A DNA stretch of 64,000 bases, from NCBI GenBank assembly GCA_003576535.1, contig QXCQ01000132.1:100151-164150 (forward strand). The letters run 5' to 3'. Positions 50,897 through 60,684 of this stretch are shown here, in pieces. Made by a program: the position numbers and the translations under genes. The notes beneath the pieces were generated by a model. The model did no database searches and was not told the origin of the DNA. It saw only the letters and a program-made list of their open reading frames with translations. Origin of the DNA: Nakamurella silvestris. Lineage in GTDB: Bacteria > Actinomycetota > Actinomycetes > Mycobacteriales > Nakamurellaceae. Positions within the stretch are counted from its first letter, which is position 1, and each line of letters starts with the position of its first letter.

Positions 50897-51367
50897 ATGA
50901 CGGCGGGACAGATCGCGGCGACCGTCGCAGCCGCAGCGGCGGTTGTCCTGGTCGTTCTGGCGATGTCCCTGTTCCTCTCGGTGAAGGCGACCTCCCGCAC
51001 GGTGGACGTGACGCTGGCGGAGATCCGGGTCGTCCTGTCCCAGACCCGGCAGCAGGCCGCAAGGATTGCGCAGCAGGAGGCCCCACCCGCCCCGGCGGAG
51101 GTCGACCCGGCCTCGGAACCGGTCGACGCACAGCTGTACGACCTCGACGGCCGTCCGGGTGTCCTGCGCCCGGTCCGCTCCGCTGTCCCTGGTCCGATGA
51201 CCGTCGTGGCCGAACCGGTCGGGACGCCGATGATGAGGTCGGCGGCCCTGGCCTTCGGGATCCGGAACGCCGTGGCGGCCAGGGTCGCGAGGAAGGCAGC
51301 GGCGGAGCGCATGTCTGCGGCAGTGACAGAGAAGAAGGCCGCACAGAAGAAGGTAGGGAAGCGTTGA
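50897..51367 (+). CDS. DUF948-like membrane protein of the alaS locus
   Basis: The protein has 156 residues; AGGAGGG precedes the ATG. One N-terminal helix (IAATVAAAAAVVLVVLAMSLFLSV) is followed by a helical stretch, TVDVTLAEIRVVLSQTRQQA, like the DUF948 coiled coil, then a Pro-rich linker and a basic Ala/Lys-rich tail. A DUF948 protein followed by a DUF6167-type protein commonly precedes alaS in actinobacteria, which supports the assignment. Function unknown. TAATCT at about 50777-50782 could be the -10 of this operon. Confidence 0.7.
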   Translation: MTAGQIAATVAAAAAVVLVVLAMSLFLSVKATSRTVDVTLAEIRVVLSQTRQQAARIAQQEAPPAPAEVDPASEPVDAQLYDLDGRPGVLRPVRSAVPGPMTVVAEPVGTPMMRSAALAFGIRNAVAARVARKAAAERMSAAVTEKKAAQKKVGKR

Positions 51368-51705
51368 GAAGGACGTTCTACGTCGGAGTCGGATTCGCCC
51401 TGGGCGTGGCCGCGACGCGACGCACCCGACGGGCCCGGGAGGCGGCCCTGGCCGCGGTGACCCCGACCTCGATCGCTGCGAACGTGGCCGATGCGATCTC
51501 CGAGGTGGGCCACGCGGTCGGCGGTTTCGTCACCGACGTCCGGGCCGGGATGCATCAACGCGAGGCCGAGCTGGTCGCGGTGGTCAACCATCAGACCGGG
51601 GTGGCCTCCTGGTCACCGCCGGAGCTGGCCGGTCCCCGCGTCCGGGAGGACGCGCGAGCTATCGGCGCGGTCGCCCGCAACGACCGCGGCTGGCGAACGG
51701 GCTGA
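51364..51705 (+). CDS. DUF6167-like small membrane-associated protein
   Basis: The 113-residue protein starts at a TTG that overlaps the previous stop (TTGA). The N-terminus [20 protein letters not shown] is a short hydrophobic helix with basic flanks. An amphipathic region ([29 protein letters not shown]) follows, and then a polar tail. Location directly before alaS and the N-terminal pattern match the DUF6167 family. Function unknown. The TTG start is supported by the overlap and by lack of any later start. Confidence 0.65.
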   Translation: MRRTFYVGVGFALGVAATRRTRRAREAALAAVTPTSIAANVADAISEVGHAVGGFVTDVRAGMHQREAELVAVVNHQTGVASWSPPELAGPRVREDARAIGAVARNDRGWRTG

Positions 51706-51787
51706 TCACACCCGTCGTCGGCCAGACCCCAGCCGAAGTTCGCCCACCAGCTCCTCGAGCACCCTGAACACACAAGGAACTCCCACC

Positions 51788-54487
51788 ATGCAGACCCATG
51801 AGATCCGGCGCCGGTTTCTCGAGCACTTCTCCCAGGCAGGACACCAGGTGGTGCCCTCTGCCTCGCTGATCAGCGCCGATCCGACCGTGCTGTTCACCAT
51901 CGCCGGGATGGCCCCCTTCAAGCCCTACTTCCTGGGCCAGGAGGCCCCGCCGTGGCCCCGGGCCACCAGCGTGCAGAAATGCGTCCGGACCCAGGACATC
52001 GACAACGTCGGTGTCACCACCCGGCACAACACCTTCTTCCAGATGGCCGGCAACTTCTCCTTCGGCGACTACTTCAAAGCCGGTGCCATCGAGCACGCCT
52101 GGACCCTGATCACCAAGTCCGTCGACGACGGCGGTTACGGGTTCGATCCCGAGCGCATCTGGGTGACCGTCTACGAGACCGATGACGAGGCCATCGAACT
52201 GTGGCAGCGGATCGCGGGCCTGCCGGCCGAGCGGATCCAGCGCCGCGGTGTGGCCGACAACTTCTGGGACATGGGTGTGCCCGGTCCGTGCGGGCCGTGC
52301 TCGGAGATCTACTACGACCGTGGCCCGGAGTACGGCCTCGAGGGTGGCCCCGTCGTCGACGAGGACCGCTACATCGAGATCTGGAACCTGGTCTTCATGC
52401 AGGACATCCGGGGCGAGAGCACCGGGTCGGGCAAGGGCGAGTACGTCATCCAGGGCCCGCTGCCGCAGCAGAACATCGACACCGGACTCGGGGTCGAGCG
52501 GGTGGCCTTCCTGCTGCAGGGTGTGGAGAACGTCTACGAGACGGACCTTCTGCGTCCGCTGATCGGGGTGGCCGAGGAACTGTCCGGCCGCACCTACGGC
52601 GACAACAACGTCGACGACGTCCGGTTCCGGGTCATCGCCGACCACATCCGGTCCTCGATCCTGCTCATCGGTGACGGGATCACCCCCGGCAACGAAGGTC
52701 GCGGGTACGTCCTGCGCCGGCTGCTCCGCCGGACGATCCGTTCGGCCAGGCTGTTGGGGGTCACCGGTCCGGTGATGCCGGCCCTGTCGGCGATGGTGCG
52801 CGATCTCATGAGCCCGTCCTACCCGGAGCTGACCACCGACTTCGGCCGGATCGAGCGGGTCGCGGTGGCCGAGGAGGTCGCCTTCCTCAAGACCTTGACC
52901 TCCGGGTCGAAGCTGTTCGAGGCGGCTGCCGAGCAGACCTCGACCGCCGGTTCCTCGCTGCTGGCCGGCGACACCGCCTTCGCCCTGCACGACACCCACG
53001 GGTTCCCGATCGACCTGACCCTGGAGATGGCGGCCGAGGCCGGCCTGACCGTCGACACCGAGGCCTTCGCCGCGTTGATGAACGAGCAGAAGGCACGGGC
53101 ACGCGCCGATGCCAAGGCCCGCAAGGGCGGATTCGGCGACCAGCAGGTCTACCGCGAGCTGCTCGACCAGGGCGAGACCGAGTTCACCGGTTACACCGAG
53201 CTGTCCAGCGAGGGCACCGTCCGTGGGCTGATCGCCGACGGCCGTCGGGTGCCGGTGGCCGGTCCCGGGGACATCGTCGAGGTGGTCCTGGACCGCACCG
53301 CGATGTACGCCGAGGCCGGTGGCCAGGACTCCGACGGCGGCCTGATCCTGGGGAACGGCCTGTCGGCCGAGGTCCTGGATGTGCAGAAGATCAACCGCAA
53401 GCTGTGGATCCACCAGGTCCGGATCACCGACGGCGAGATCGCCGAGGGTGACCAGGTGCTGACCCAGGTCGATCCGGTCCAGCGGGCCGGTTCCAACCAG
53501 GCGCACTCGGGTACCCACCTGGTCAACGCCGCGCTGCGGCAGCTGCTCGGGCCGGATGCGTTGCAGGCCGGTTCCTACAACAAGCCGGGCTACCTGCGAC
53601 TGGACTTCACCTGGGGCGGCTCCCTGTCCGCCGATGCGCGCGCCGAGATCGAGGCCGCGGCGAACCAGGCGATCCAGCAGAACCTGCAGGTGACGACCAG
53701 CCTGTCCACCGTCGCCGAGGCCAAGGCCCGCGGCGCGGTCGCCCTCTTCGGCGAGGTGTACGGGGACGAGGTGCGGGTTGTGGAGATCGGCGGACCCTGG
53801 TCCCTGGAACTCTGCGGTGGCACCCACGTGGACCGGTCCTCCGAGGTCGGCTCCCTGGTGGTGCTCGGCGAGTCCAGCGTCGGTTCGGGGGTGCGCCGGA
53901 TCGAGTCCTACGTCGGCTTCGACGCCTTCCAGCACCTGGCCACCGAGCGGGCGCTGGTGACCAACCTCGCCTCCATGCTCAAGGTTCCGTCGGCCGAGCT
54001 GCCGGCCCGGGTGGAGGGTCTCGTCGACCGGCTGCGCACCGCCGAGAAGGAACTGGCCGCCCTGCGTGGCAAGGCCCTGCTGTCCTCGGCCGGGGCGTTC
54101 GTCGACGGCGCCGAGCAGGTCGGGCCGATCGCCGTGGTCGCCGTGGCTGCACCGGAGGGCACCAGCGCCGCCGACCTGCGGACCCTGGCGACCGACGTCC
54201 GTGGCCGTTTCGGCGGCCGGGCGGCAGTGGTGGCGATGTTCGCCGTCAACGACGGTGCGGTCTCCTTCGTCGTGGCCGTCACCACCGCCGCGAACGAGGC
54301 AGGAGTGAAGGCGGGCCAGCTGGTCCGCGCCTTCCTGCCGGACATCGGCGGTCGGGGTGGCGGCAAGGACGACATGGCCCAGGGCGGCGGAACCGACCCG
54401 GCCGGCGTGCCGACGGCGATCGGCTCCGTCAAGGGGGCAGTGACATCAGTGGTCTCGGGGGCTGTGCGGGCGGGGCTCCCGGAGTGA
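51788..54487 (+). CDS. alaS: Alanyl-tRNA synthetase
   Basis: The 899-residue class-II enzyme opens [20 protein letters not shown]. The catalytic core has [20 protein letters not shown] and [17 protein letters not shown]. The editing domain has HSGTH (His573, His577) and the CGGTH site (Cys676, His680). The C-terminal C-Ala domain includes [18 protein letters not shown] with AAGGAA upstream; the frame is open far upstream but that part overlaps the DUF6167-like gene. Its stop overlaps the ruvX start (GTGA). Confidence 0.97.
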   Translation: MQTHEIRRRFLEHFSQAGHQVVPSASLISADPTVLFTIAGMAPFKPYFLGQEAPPWPRATSVQKCVRTQDIDNVGVTTRHNTFFQMAGNFSFGDYFKAGAIEHAWTLITKSVDDGGYGFDPERIWVTVYETDDEAIELWQRIAGLPAERIQRRGVADNFWDMGVPGPCGPCSEIYYDRGPEYGLEGGPVVDEDRYIEIWNLVFMQDIRGESTGSGKGEYVIQGPLPQQNIDTGLGVERVAFLLQGVENVYETDLLRPLIGVAEELSGRTYGDNNVDDVRFRVIADHIRSSILLIGDGITPGNEGRGYVLRRLLRRTIRSARLLGVTGPVMPALSAMVRDLMSPSYPELTTDFGRIERVAVAEEVAFLKTLTSGSKLFEAAAEQTSTAGSSLLAGDTAFALHDTHGFPIDLTLEMAAEAGLTVDTEAFAALMNEQKARARADAKARKGGFGDQQVYRELLDQGETEFTGYTELSSEGTVRGLIADGRRVPVAGPGDIVEVVLDRTAMYAEAGGQDSDGGLILGNGLSAEVLDVQKINRKLWIHQVRITDGEIAEGDQVLTQVDPVQRAGSNQAHSGTHLVNAALRQLLGPDALQAGSYNKPGYLRLDFTWGGSLSADARAEIEAAANQAIQQNLQVTTSLSTVAEAKARGAVALFGEVYGDEVRVVEIGGPWSLELCGGTHVDRSSEVGSLVVLGESSVGSGVRRIESYVGFDAFQHLATERALVTNLASMLKVPSAELPARVEGLVDRLRTAEKELAALRGKALLSSAGAFVDGAEQVGPIAVVAVAAPEGTSAADLRTLATDVRGRFGGRAAVVAMFAVNDGAVSFVVAVTTAANEAGVKAGQLVRAFLPDIGGRGGGKDDMAQGGGTDPAGVPTAIGSVKGAVTSVVSGAVRAGLPE

Positions 54488-54963
54488 CGCCGCGGGCCGG
54501 CGGGGCCGACGGAAGTACCCAGGTGCCCCGCGGGGTGCGGTTGGGTGTGGACGTCGGCTCCGTCCGGGTCGGTGTGGCGATCAGTGATCCCAGTGGCATT
54601 TTGGCCACGCCGGTCGGCACCCTCGCACGTGACGTCTCCGGCGGCAAGGACCTGGCAGAGTTGGCCGCTATGGTCGCCGAGCGTTCAGTCGTGGAGGTCG
54701 TCATCGGTCTGCCCCGATCGATGTCGGGCAAGGCCGGGGCCGCGGTGCAGATCGCGCGGGAGTACGGCAACGCGTTGCAGGCCCGGATCGAGGGTGTGCC
54801 GATCGTCTACGTGGACGAGCGGCTCACCTCGGTGACGGCGAACCGGGTGTTGGCCGAGCGCGGGGTCAACTCGCGCAACCGGCGTGCGATCGTCGATCAG
54901 GTCGCAGCGGTGGAGATCCTGCAGGCCCGCCTGGAGACGGTCGGCCGGGTGGTGTCGTCGTGA
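54484..54963 (+). CDS. ruvX: Putative pre-16S rRNA nuclease RuvX/YqgF
   Basis: The 159-residue RNase H-fold protein has [20 protein letters not shown] with the first catalytic Asp, [30 protein letters not shown] and a final Asp/Val-rich helix ([15 protein letters not shown]). YqgF matures the 5' end of 16S rRNA in E. coli; in mycobacteria the homologue has Holliday junction-related activity. Both roles are possible. Start and stop overlap alaS and mltG by 4 nt each. Confidence 0.93.
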   Translation: MTPRAGGADGSTQVPRGVRLGVDVGSVRVGVAISDPSGILATPVGTLARDVSGGKDLAELAAMVAERSVVEVVIGLPRSMSGKAGAAVQIAREYGNALQARIEGVPIVYVDERLTSVTANRVLAERGVNSRNRRAIVDQVAAVEILQARLETVGRVVSS

Positions 54964-56288
54964 ACGACAACCTCGGTCTGTTCGACCGGACCCCGGACGA
55001 TCCTGCCGATGTCGACGTCGATCAACTCCGCCAGGCCCTGCAACGCAATGCGGGGACCGCCCGGGCGGGGTTCGATTCCGGTCGTCCGGCCACCGGTCGG
55101 CGGGCGGCCAGGGCGCAGCTCCAACAGGCTCGTCGTCGCCGCCGCCGGAAGTTCACCACCATCTTCGCCGCCGCCTGCGTGATGCTGGCGATCATTGTCG
55201 TAGTGGTGGCCCTGATCATCCGGTGGCAGAAGGAGTCCCAGGTCGTTCCGGACTTCGTGGGGACCGGCGACAGCGATGTGATCGTCCGGATCGAGCGCGG
55301 GGACGTGCTCGCCGACATCGCCTCGACCCTGATCAGTCAGAACGTGGTGGCGGGCAGTGAGGCGTTCACCGCGGCGGCCGCCGGGAACGTCGGGATCAGC
55401 GAGCTCTCACCCGGGTTCTACAAGATCCGGCAGCACGCATCGGCCGCCGCGGCCGTGGCGGCGCTGACCGATCCCGCCTCGCGGGTGGGCACGGTGAAGA
55501 TCATTCCCGGGTTGACGCTGGCCGATGTCAGCCGGAGCCGCGCCGGCAGCGACACCACGAGTGTGGTCCCCGGGTACATCAGTCAGATCACCGCGGCGGC
55601 CTGCGTGCCGTTGAACGGTGTGTCGGACTGTTTCACTGCCGACCAGCTCTGGGAGGTCGCCAGGAACGCCGATCCGGCCACCCTGGGTGTGGTGGGCTGG
55701 GCCGTCGACCGGGTCAAGAAGGTTGCCGATCCGTCCCGCCGGCTGGAGGGTCTGATCGCACCGGGGGACTACGACATCGCGCCGGGCTCGGACCCGACGA
55801 AGGCCCTGCAATCGGTCCTGAAGTCCTCGGCCGCCTATTGGAACTCCACCGGTGTGCAGACCGGGGCGAAGGCCCTCGGGATCAGCCCGTACGACGCGGT
55901 GGTGATCGCCTCCCTGATCGAGAAGGAAGGCATCCCCTCCGACATGCGCAACGTGTCCCGGGTGATCTACAACCGCCTGAAGATCGACATGAAGCTGCAG
56001 TTCGACTCGACCGTCAACTACGGCCTGGACCGGGCCCAACTGGCCACCACCGAGGCCGAACGCCTGGATCCGGCCAACCTCTACAGCACCTACGCCCACA
56101 AGGGTCTGCCGCCCAACCCGATCGGCTCCCCGGGGCCGGATGCGGTCGATGCGATGCTCGACCCGGCCCAGGGCAAGTGGATCTACTTCGTGAAGGTGGA
56201 CCTGGACGGGAACTCCTGTTTCTCGGTCACCTACGCGCAGCACGAGAAATGCATCGAACAGGCACGCGCCGCCGGGGTGTTCGACTGA
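54960..56288 (+). CDS. mltG: Endolytic murein transglycosylase MltG
   Basis: The 442-residue single-pass membrane protein has a ~64-residue cytosolic basic N-terminus, helix FAAACVMLAIIVVVVALII (about 70-88), a LysM-like part, then the YceG catalytic domain. Catalytic Glu is in VVIASLIEKEGIP, followed by NVSRVIYNRLKIDMKLQFDS and the closing LPPNPIGSPG and KWIYFVKVDLDG motifs. MltG cuts nascent glycan strands and so sets their length. Coupled to ruvX by GTGA; its TGA shares a base with the aroE ATG. Confidence 0.95.
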   Translation: MNDNLGLFDRTPDDPADVDVDQLRQALQRNAGTARAGFDSGRPATGRRAARAQLQQARRRRRRKFTTIFAAACVMLAIIVVVVALIIRWQKESQVVPDFVGTGDSDVIVRIERGDVLADIASTLISQNVVAGSEAFTAAAAGNVGISELSPGFYKIRQHASAAAAVAALTDPASRVGTVKIIPGLTLADVSRSRAGSDTTSVVPGYISQITAAACVPLNGVSDCFTADQLWEVARNADPATLGVVGWAVDRVKKVADPSRRLEGLIAPGDYDIAPGSDPTKALQSVLKSSAAYWNSTGVQTGAKALGISPYDAVVIASLIEKEGIPSDMRNVSRVIYNRLKIDMKLQFDSTVNYGLDRAQLATTEAERLDPANLYSTYAHKGLPPNPIGSPGPDAVDAMLDPAQGKWIYFVKVDLDGNSCFSVTYAQHEKCIEQARAAGVFD

Positions 56289-57196
56289 TGGAAAGCACGG
56301 AACTGATGACCAGCACCACCAGCACGACCAGCACCACCCGACGGGCGGCCGTCCTCGGGTCGCCGATCTCCCACTCCCTCTCGCCGGTCCTGCACCGCGC
56401 CGCCTACGCGGCGCTGGGACTGACCGGGTGGACCTATGAACCGATCGACTGCGACGCCGGACGGCTGCCGGAGCTGGTGCGTGGGGCCGGCCCGGAGTGG
56501 GCCGGTTTCAGCGTGACCATGCCGGGCAAGTCGGCGGCTGCGGGGGTCGCCACCCGGCGCAGCACGCGGGTCGAACTGCTCGGGGTGGCGAACACCCTCT
56601 ACCGTGAGGACGGCCTTCCCGGCTGGACTGCCGAGAACACCGACGTCGACGGGATCGTCGGAGCCCTGACGGTCGTCGGTTGCGCCCCACGACACGCGAT
56701 CCTGTTGGGCGGCGGTGGCACGGCACTCGCGGCCGTTGCCGCCCTGGCCGAACTCGGGGTGGCCGAACTGACGGTGGCCGGGCGGCGCTCGGAGAGCACC
56801 GCCACCGCCGTGGTACTGGCCGAGCATCTGGGGATCCGTACCCGTCGGGTACCGATCCTGCCCGATGCCACCGCGCCCGAGCTGGAGCTGACCGCGCGGT
56901 GGGCGGCCGAGGCGGACCTGGTGATTTCGACGGTGCCGGCGGGTGGCGCCGATCATCTTGCTGCGGGTCTTGCGCGGGTTCCGGCCCTTCTCGACGCCGT
57001 GTACCACCCGTGGCCGACGGCGTTGGCCGCCGCAGGCGGGCAGGGACGGACGACCGTCACCGGCCTGGACATGTTGTTGCACCAGGCCCTGCGTCAGGTG
57101 CAGCTGATGACGGGGCACGAGGCGCCGGCGGTCGAGATGCGTCGGGCGTTGCTGGCGGCGACCGGCACCGATCTTCCGCTGCCGTTGCTGAACTGA
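56288..57196 (+). CDS. aroE: Shikimate dehydrogenase
   Basis: AroE reduces 3-dehydroshikimate with NADPH. The protein has 302 residues; substrate site GSPISHSLSPVLHRAAY, catalytic Lys in FSVTMPGKSA, TDVDG after AENTD, the nucleotide loop LLGGGGTALAAVAAL and the C-terminal GLDMLLHQALRQVQLMTG are all in place. ATG 56288 shares its A with the mltG stop. A second ATG at 56306 has GGAA upstream and would remove a short Thr/Ser repeat (TSTTSTTSTT begins just after), so it may be the true start. Confidence 0.95.
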   Translation: MESTELMTSTTSTTSTTRRAAVLGSPISHSLSPVLHRAAYAALGLTGWTYEPIDCDAGRLPELVRGAGPEWAGFSVTMPGKSAAAGVATRRSTRVELLGVANTLYREDGLPGWTAENTDVDGIVGALTVVGCAPRHAILLGGGGTALAAVAALAELGVAELTVAGRRSESTATAVVLAEHLGIRTRRVPILPDATAPELELTARWAAEADLVISTVPAGGADHLAAGLARVPALLDAVYHPWPTALAAAGGQGRTTVTGLDMLLHQALRQVQLMTGHEAPAVEMRRALLAATGTDLPLPLLN

Positions 57197-57253
57197 TCCA
57201 CCCCGATCCGACACACCGGCCCGAGCCGTGTGGACGGCTCACTCCCGCGGGGG

Positions 57254-57285
57254 CCGGGATGTGTCAGAGTGCTGGCACATCCCGG
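57254..57285 (+). terminator. Hairpin between aroE and prepilin peptidase
   Basis: CCGGGATGTG (57254-57263) and CACATCCCGG (57276-57285) form a perfect 10-bp stem with a 12-nt loop. It ends 10 nt before the next ATG, just upstream of its GGGGGAGGG ribosome-binding site. It could be an aroE terminator or a leader element affecting translation. Confidence 0.5.
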
Positions 57286-57295
57286 GGGGAGGGAC

Positions 57296-57931
57296 ATGGG
57301 GGCGAACCAGTGGGTCTGGGCGACGGTCGCGGCCGTTGCCGGTGTCGCTGTCGGCGTGGGAGCGCGTCGACTGCTCTCCCGGCTGCGCCGCGGCACAGTG
57401 GTGGCCCCGGGCCGACTGGAGCCGGTCACGGCCATGCTGTTCGCCTGCTCGGCCCTGGTAGTCGGTCCGGAACCCGCCCTGGTGATCGCATGGTGGGTGG
57501 CCACGCTCACGGTGGTGTTGTCCGCGGTGGATCTGGCCCACCATCGCCTGCCGGATGCGATCACCCTGCCGGCGATACCGCTGACCCTGCTGTTCCTGTC
57601 CGTGGTGCAGTTCTCCCGGCCCGGATCGGGGGATCTGGTCCGGGCGGCCGGGGCCGGGACTGCGGTGGCGCTGCTGTTCCTGCTGGTGAGCGGAGGCGGC
57701 CGATGGATGGGACTGGGGGATGTCAAGCTCAGTGCCACCGTCGGGCTGATCCTGGGTTTTCACTCCCTGTCGGCCGTGGTCACCGGGATCGCGCTGGCCT
57801 TCGTGCTCGGAGCCGGGGCGGGGCTGGTCGGAATGGTCGCCCGGCGGCTGACGGCTCGTTCGGCGATCCCGTTCGGTCCGTGCCTGCTGCTGGCCTGCTG
57901 GATCATGGCGGTGTTCCCGGCCCTCTCCTGA
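57296..57931 (+). CDS. A24-family prepilin peptidase
   Basis: The 211-residue membrane protein has about six helices. The two catalytic aspartates are in LSAVDLAHHRLPDAITLP and GLGDVKLSATVG (GxGDxK). It lacks the N-terminal cysteine-rich methylase domain of E. coli-type PilD, as is common in actinobacterial A24 enzymes. It would cut leaders of Tad/Flp-type prepilins, but no pilin genes are in the window. ATG 57296 with GGGGGAGGG upstream. Same position after aroE as Rv2551c. Confidence 0.88.
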   Translation: MGANQWVWATVAAVAGVAVGVGARRLLSRLRRGTVVAPGRLEPVTAMLFACSALVVGPEPALVIAWWVATLTVVLSAVDLAHHRLPDAITLPAIPLTLLFLSVVQFSRPGSGDLVRAAGAGTAVALLFLLVSGGGRWMGLGDVKLSATVGLILGFHSLSAVVTGIALAFVLGAGAGLVGMVARRLTARSAIPFGPCLLLACWIMAVFPALS

Positions 57932-57944
57932 ACAAAATCCTCTG

Positions 57945-58012
57945 TTCCCGCGCACGATGTTGCTCCTCGCGCACCAAACATCGCGCGCGAGGAGCAACAT
58001 CGTGCGCGGGAA
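57945..58012. repeat. 68-bp palindromic repeat, family B (copy 3)
   Basis: TTCCCGCGCACGATGTTGCT begins the left arm and pairs with the right arm around AAACAT. It lies 14 nt after the prepilin peptidase stop and 6 nt beyond the stop of the convergent phosphoesterase gene, a bidirectional-terminator position. Confidence 0.8.
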
Positions 58013-58018
58013 GAGGTT

Positions 58019-58912
58019 TCAGATCGGGTGGCGGTCGATGATCCCGGCGCACTGCGCCTCGTCGAGGTCGAAGACCTCGTCGGCGCCGTCCAGCGGGATG
58101 ACGCTGCAGGTGTAGGTGTCCGGGTAGATCCGGATCAGGTTCATCGAAGCCGAACTCGTGGTGCGTTCATGGCCGGGACGGGCGAACGGGTCGGTGCGGA
58201 TCGCGGTCGATCCGGCGACGACGACCGGTACGGAGCCGAGCATGCCGGACTGCGCCATGTGGTGGTGGCCGGACAGGATCAGCCGGACGTCCGCCCCTGC
58301 GATCGTGGTGAAGAGGGTCTGCCGGGATCTGCGGTCGAGGGCGAAGTAGCTCAGCAGCGGTGACGGCGGTGGCAACGGGGAATGGTGCAACACCACGATG
58401 GTCCCCCCGGGGGCCGGTCGGGCCAGGATCGGGGCGAAGGACTCGGGGAGCCGCGGATCCAGGTAGCCGTGGCCGGCGTCCGGAACCGTGGAGTCCAGCA
58501 CGATCACCCGCAGACCCAGATCCGCACCCACCCAATGGAACTGGATCTTGGAGTCGGTACTTCCCTCCTCGTCGCCCAGCAGCTCGCGGTGATAGGTGGT
58601 GCGGACGTCATGGTTGCCGTTGCACCAGATCACCGGGATGTTCAGCGGTTCGAGCATGCCGGCCAACCGTCGGTAGGCCTCGGGATCGCCGGTGTCGGTG
58701 AGATCCCCGGAGACCACCAGGGCATCGAACTGGTGGCCGTTGCCGATGGCGCGCCGGATCTCGACCACCGCGCGGTCCAGGGCGAGGTCGGCGTCGACCC
58801 GTTGGTTGTACAGGACGCCCGCGGAGGTGAGATGGGTGTCCGACAGGTGCAGCAGGGTGTAGTCGGGGACCTCGACGGGAAGACCGTCCGGTGTCCGGAG
58901 GGGAAGGGTCAC
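58019..58912 (-). CDS. Calcineurin-like metallophosphoesterase (CpdA/Rv0805-like)
   Basis: The 297-residue protein carries the full dimetal motif set: LLHLSDTHLT (DxH), VVSGDLTDTG (GDxxD), IWCNGNHDVRTTY (GNHD), VVLHHSPLPP and LILSGHHHMAQSG (GHxH). The order and the TDTGDPEAYRRL segment are like class-III cyclic-nucleotide phosphodiesterases (CpdA), so cAMP or a related phosphodiester is a plausible substrate. GTG start with GGAGGA upstream. No signal peptide. Confidence 0.9.
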   Translation of the reverse strand: MTLPLRTPDGLPVEVPDYTLLHLSDTHLTSAGVLYNQRVDADLALDRAVVEIRRAIGNGHQFDALVVSGDLTDTGDPEAYRRLAGMLEPLNIPVIWCNGNHDVRTTYHRELLGDEEGSTDSKIQFHWVGADLGLRVIVLDSTVPDAGHGYLDPRLPESFAPILARPAPGGTIVVLHHSPLPPPSPLLSYFALDRRSRQTLFTTIAGADVRLILSGHHHMAQSGMLGSVPVVVAGSTAIRTDPFARPGHERTTSSASMNLIRIYPDTYTCSVIPLDGADEVFDLDEAQCAGIIDRHPI

Positions 58913-58969
58913 AGGTCCTCCACGTTCTCGGGTCGGTGCGCGGGCGGTCCGGCGGCCGTGCAGCAGAGA

Positions 58970-59689
58970 CTAGGGTCCCGGTACGACATCGATGACGTCC
59001 CGGAGCCGGCCGATCATCGAGGCCAGCATCTCACCCCGCCAGGATGGATTGCCCGTACCCGAGTGGAAGCGGTCGACGAAGGCGGTGCGGCAACCCCTTG
59101 CCGCCGCATCGGCCAGATCGGCGGTCCAACGGTCGCCGACGGCGATCAGACGATCGGCCGGTCCGTCGATCTGCTGGAGCAACGTGTCGAGGATCCCGGG
59201 CATGGAACGGGGTTTGTCCGCGTCGGTGATGACCAGGTCGACATGGGGGAGCAGTCCGATGCTCTCGAGCACCTCCCGGACCCCGGTGGCCGGCGCGTTG
59301 GTCGCGACCACGACACGGGCGCGCCCGTCGAGGTCGGCCAGCAACTCCGGCAGACCCTGCGCAGGGTCCAGGGCGAAGGCGTTCAGCGCCAGGTCCTCCC
59401 GGCTCCGGTGGTACGCCGCGGTCCGGGCCGGGGCCGGTACCCCGGCCGCTGCAGCCAGATTGCCGATCGCCTGGTACCCGTCCTCGGCGGACTGCAGGGT
59501 CAACGGGAAGGCACGCCGCCTGTCCGGCGACCGCTCCTCGAGGAACTCCCGCATTCGGCCGATCAGTTCGGTCGCCGCCGCGCTGTCCAGATGCTCGCAG
59601 ATGTGCCGGGCGTAGGAGTGGTACGGCAGGTCCCCGGTGTAGACGGTTCCGTCGAAGTCGAACAGCAGTGCAACGGTGGGTGCGGACAC
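58970..59689 (-). CDS. HAD-superfamily hydrolase
   Basis: The 239-residue protein has motif I LLFDFDGTVYTGD with the nucleophile Asp, motif II VVVATNAPATG, and motif III/IV IAVGDRWTADLADAAARGC. A helical cap (about residues 25-110) includes HICEHLDSAAATELIGRMRE. Phosphatase of a small molecule is likely; substrate unknown. The start is GTG. It lies 57 bp upstream of the phosphoesterase start on the same strand, so the two may be co-transcribed. Confidence 0.88.
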   Translation of the reverse strand: MSAPTVALLFDFDGTVYTGDLPYHSYARHICEHLDSAAATELIGRMREFLEERSPDRRRAFPLTLQSAEDGYQAIGNLAAAAGVPAPARTAAYHRSREDLALNAFALDPAQGLPELLADLDGRARVVVATNAPATGVREVLESIGLLPHVDLVITDADKPRSMPGILDTLLQQIDGPADRLIAVGDRWTADLADAAARGCRTAFVDRFHSGTGNPSWRGEMLASMIGRLRDVIDVVPGP

Positions 59690-59804
59690 CGCATGAGCCT
59701 ATCGGGCACCGTTGCCGGGCATGCCGCGACAGTCTGCGCAGTTTTTTTTGGCAGTGTTGACCAGGCACCTGACTTCGGAGAGTGACCAACACCGACCGCT
59801 CGGC

Positions 59805-60269
59805 CTAATGTAGGGGCGGTCGCGGATCCGGTCGTACCACGCGGGCGTCATGTGTCCGCTGCCAGATCCGACCCACCTGTCCAGAATCCGAACCGTAGAC
59901 CGTCGCGATCTTTTCGCGTATTTCCACTGTTGGTGGGCGAGCGCCGCGTTCTATCGATCCGAGTGCTTGGTGGCTGATTCCGATCGCGGCCGCTGCGGCG
60001 GCCTGGGTCAAACCCATCCGATTTCGCAGGTCGCTGAGCAAAAGGTCACCCTCGGCCACCGGGGCCAGGTCCGCAACCACCATATTGAGTGATTGTGCCA
60101 CTGCCATCAGCGCTTCCGGGCTCGGAGCCCGTCGCGACGACTCCCAGTGACCGATCGTGCTCGGGGACACGGAGGCCAACAGGCCGAGATCCTCGTGGGA
60201 CAGGTTGGCCCTTCGGCGGGCATTCCGCAGATAGGAGGGGCGGAATCCTCGGACACTTCCGCGCGTCAT
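59805..60269 (-). CDS. Tandem helix-turn-helix (XRE/Cro-type) regulator
   Basis: The protein has 154 residues and contains two XRE-type HTH modules in a row: ARRRANLSHEDLGLLASVSP with TIGHWESSRRAPSPEAL (about 16-55), and LRNRMGLTQAAAAAAIGISH with ALGSIERGARPPTVEI (about 80-120). No sensor domain is attached. It is divergent from the long non-coding stretch leading to the surface-protein gene and could control it; that is inference from position. Confidence 0.85.
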   Translation of the reverse strand: MTRGSVRGFRPSYLRNARRRANLSHEDLGLLASVSPSTIGHWESSRRAPSPEALMAVAQSLNMVVADLAPVAEGDLLLSDLRNRMGLTQAAAAAAIGISHQALGSIERGARPPTVEIREKIATVYGSDSGQVGRIWQRTHDARVVRPDPRPPLH

Positions 60270-60650
60270 TTACCGTTCTTTCTTCAGAGGCGTTAAAGGT
60301 TCGGCGACCATCATTGCTTATTCGATGTGAACGGCGAATGACGGAGGAACCTTTCGCGCCAGATGTAGGCGCGACGCGTAGGTTGCCGTGATTCTGCCGG
60401 CGGAGAATCGAAAACCCGCGATCCGTCCGCTACTGAGTGTAGTTGGCATTCGAGAAAAATCTGCCCCCTTCCGTACAGTTTCCTCGGCGATTGGGGTACC
60501 TTGCTCCATTAGGGAAACAAGTCTCGAAGAGTGAGCGGTTGGTTGCCGACAGCAATCGAGCCAGGGGTGGGGGATCCGAGTCGACGCGGCGCTGTGCCCT
60601 TGCAGGTTAGGGGTGGCGGCGCACCGATGCCGCTGCAGTAACACAGAAAT

Positions 60651-60684
60651 GGCCCGATCCGAGGCTGCAACCTCGGATCGGGCC
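60651..60684 (-). terminator. Strong hairpin, possible rho-independent terminator
   Basis: GGCCCGATCCGAGG and CCTCGGATCGGGCC form a perfect 14-bp stem with a 6-nt loop. Read on the - strand it is followed by ATTTCTGTGTT, a T-richer tail, so it would end a - strand transcript; read on + the tail is not T-rich. No gene obviously ends here, which hints at an unannotated - strand transcript. Confidence 0.6.
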
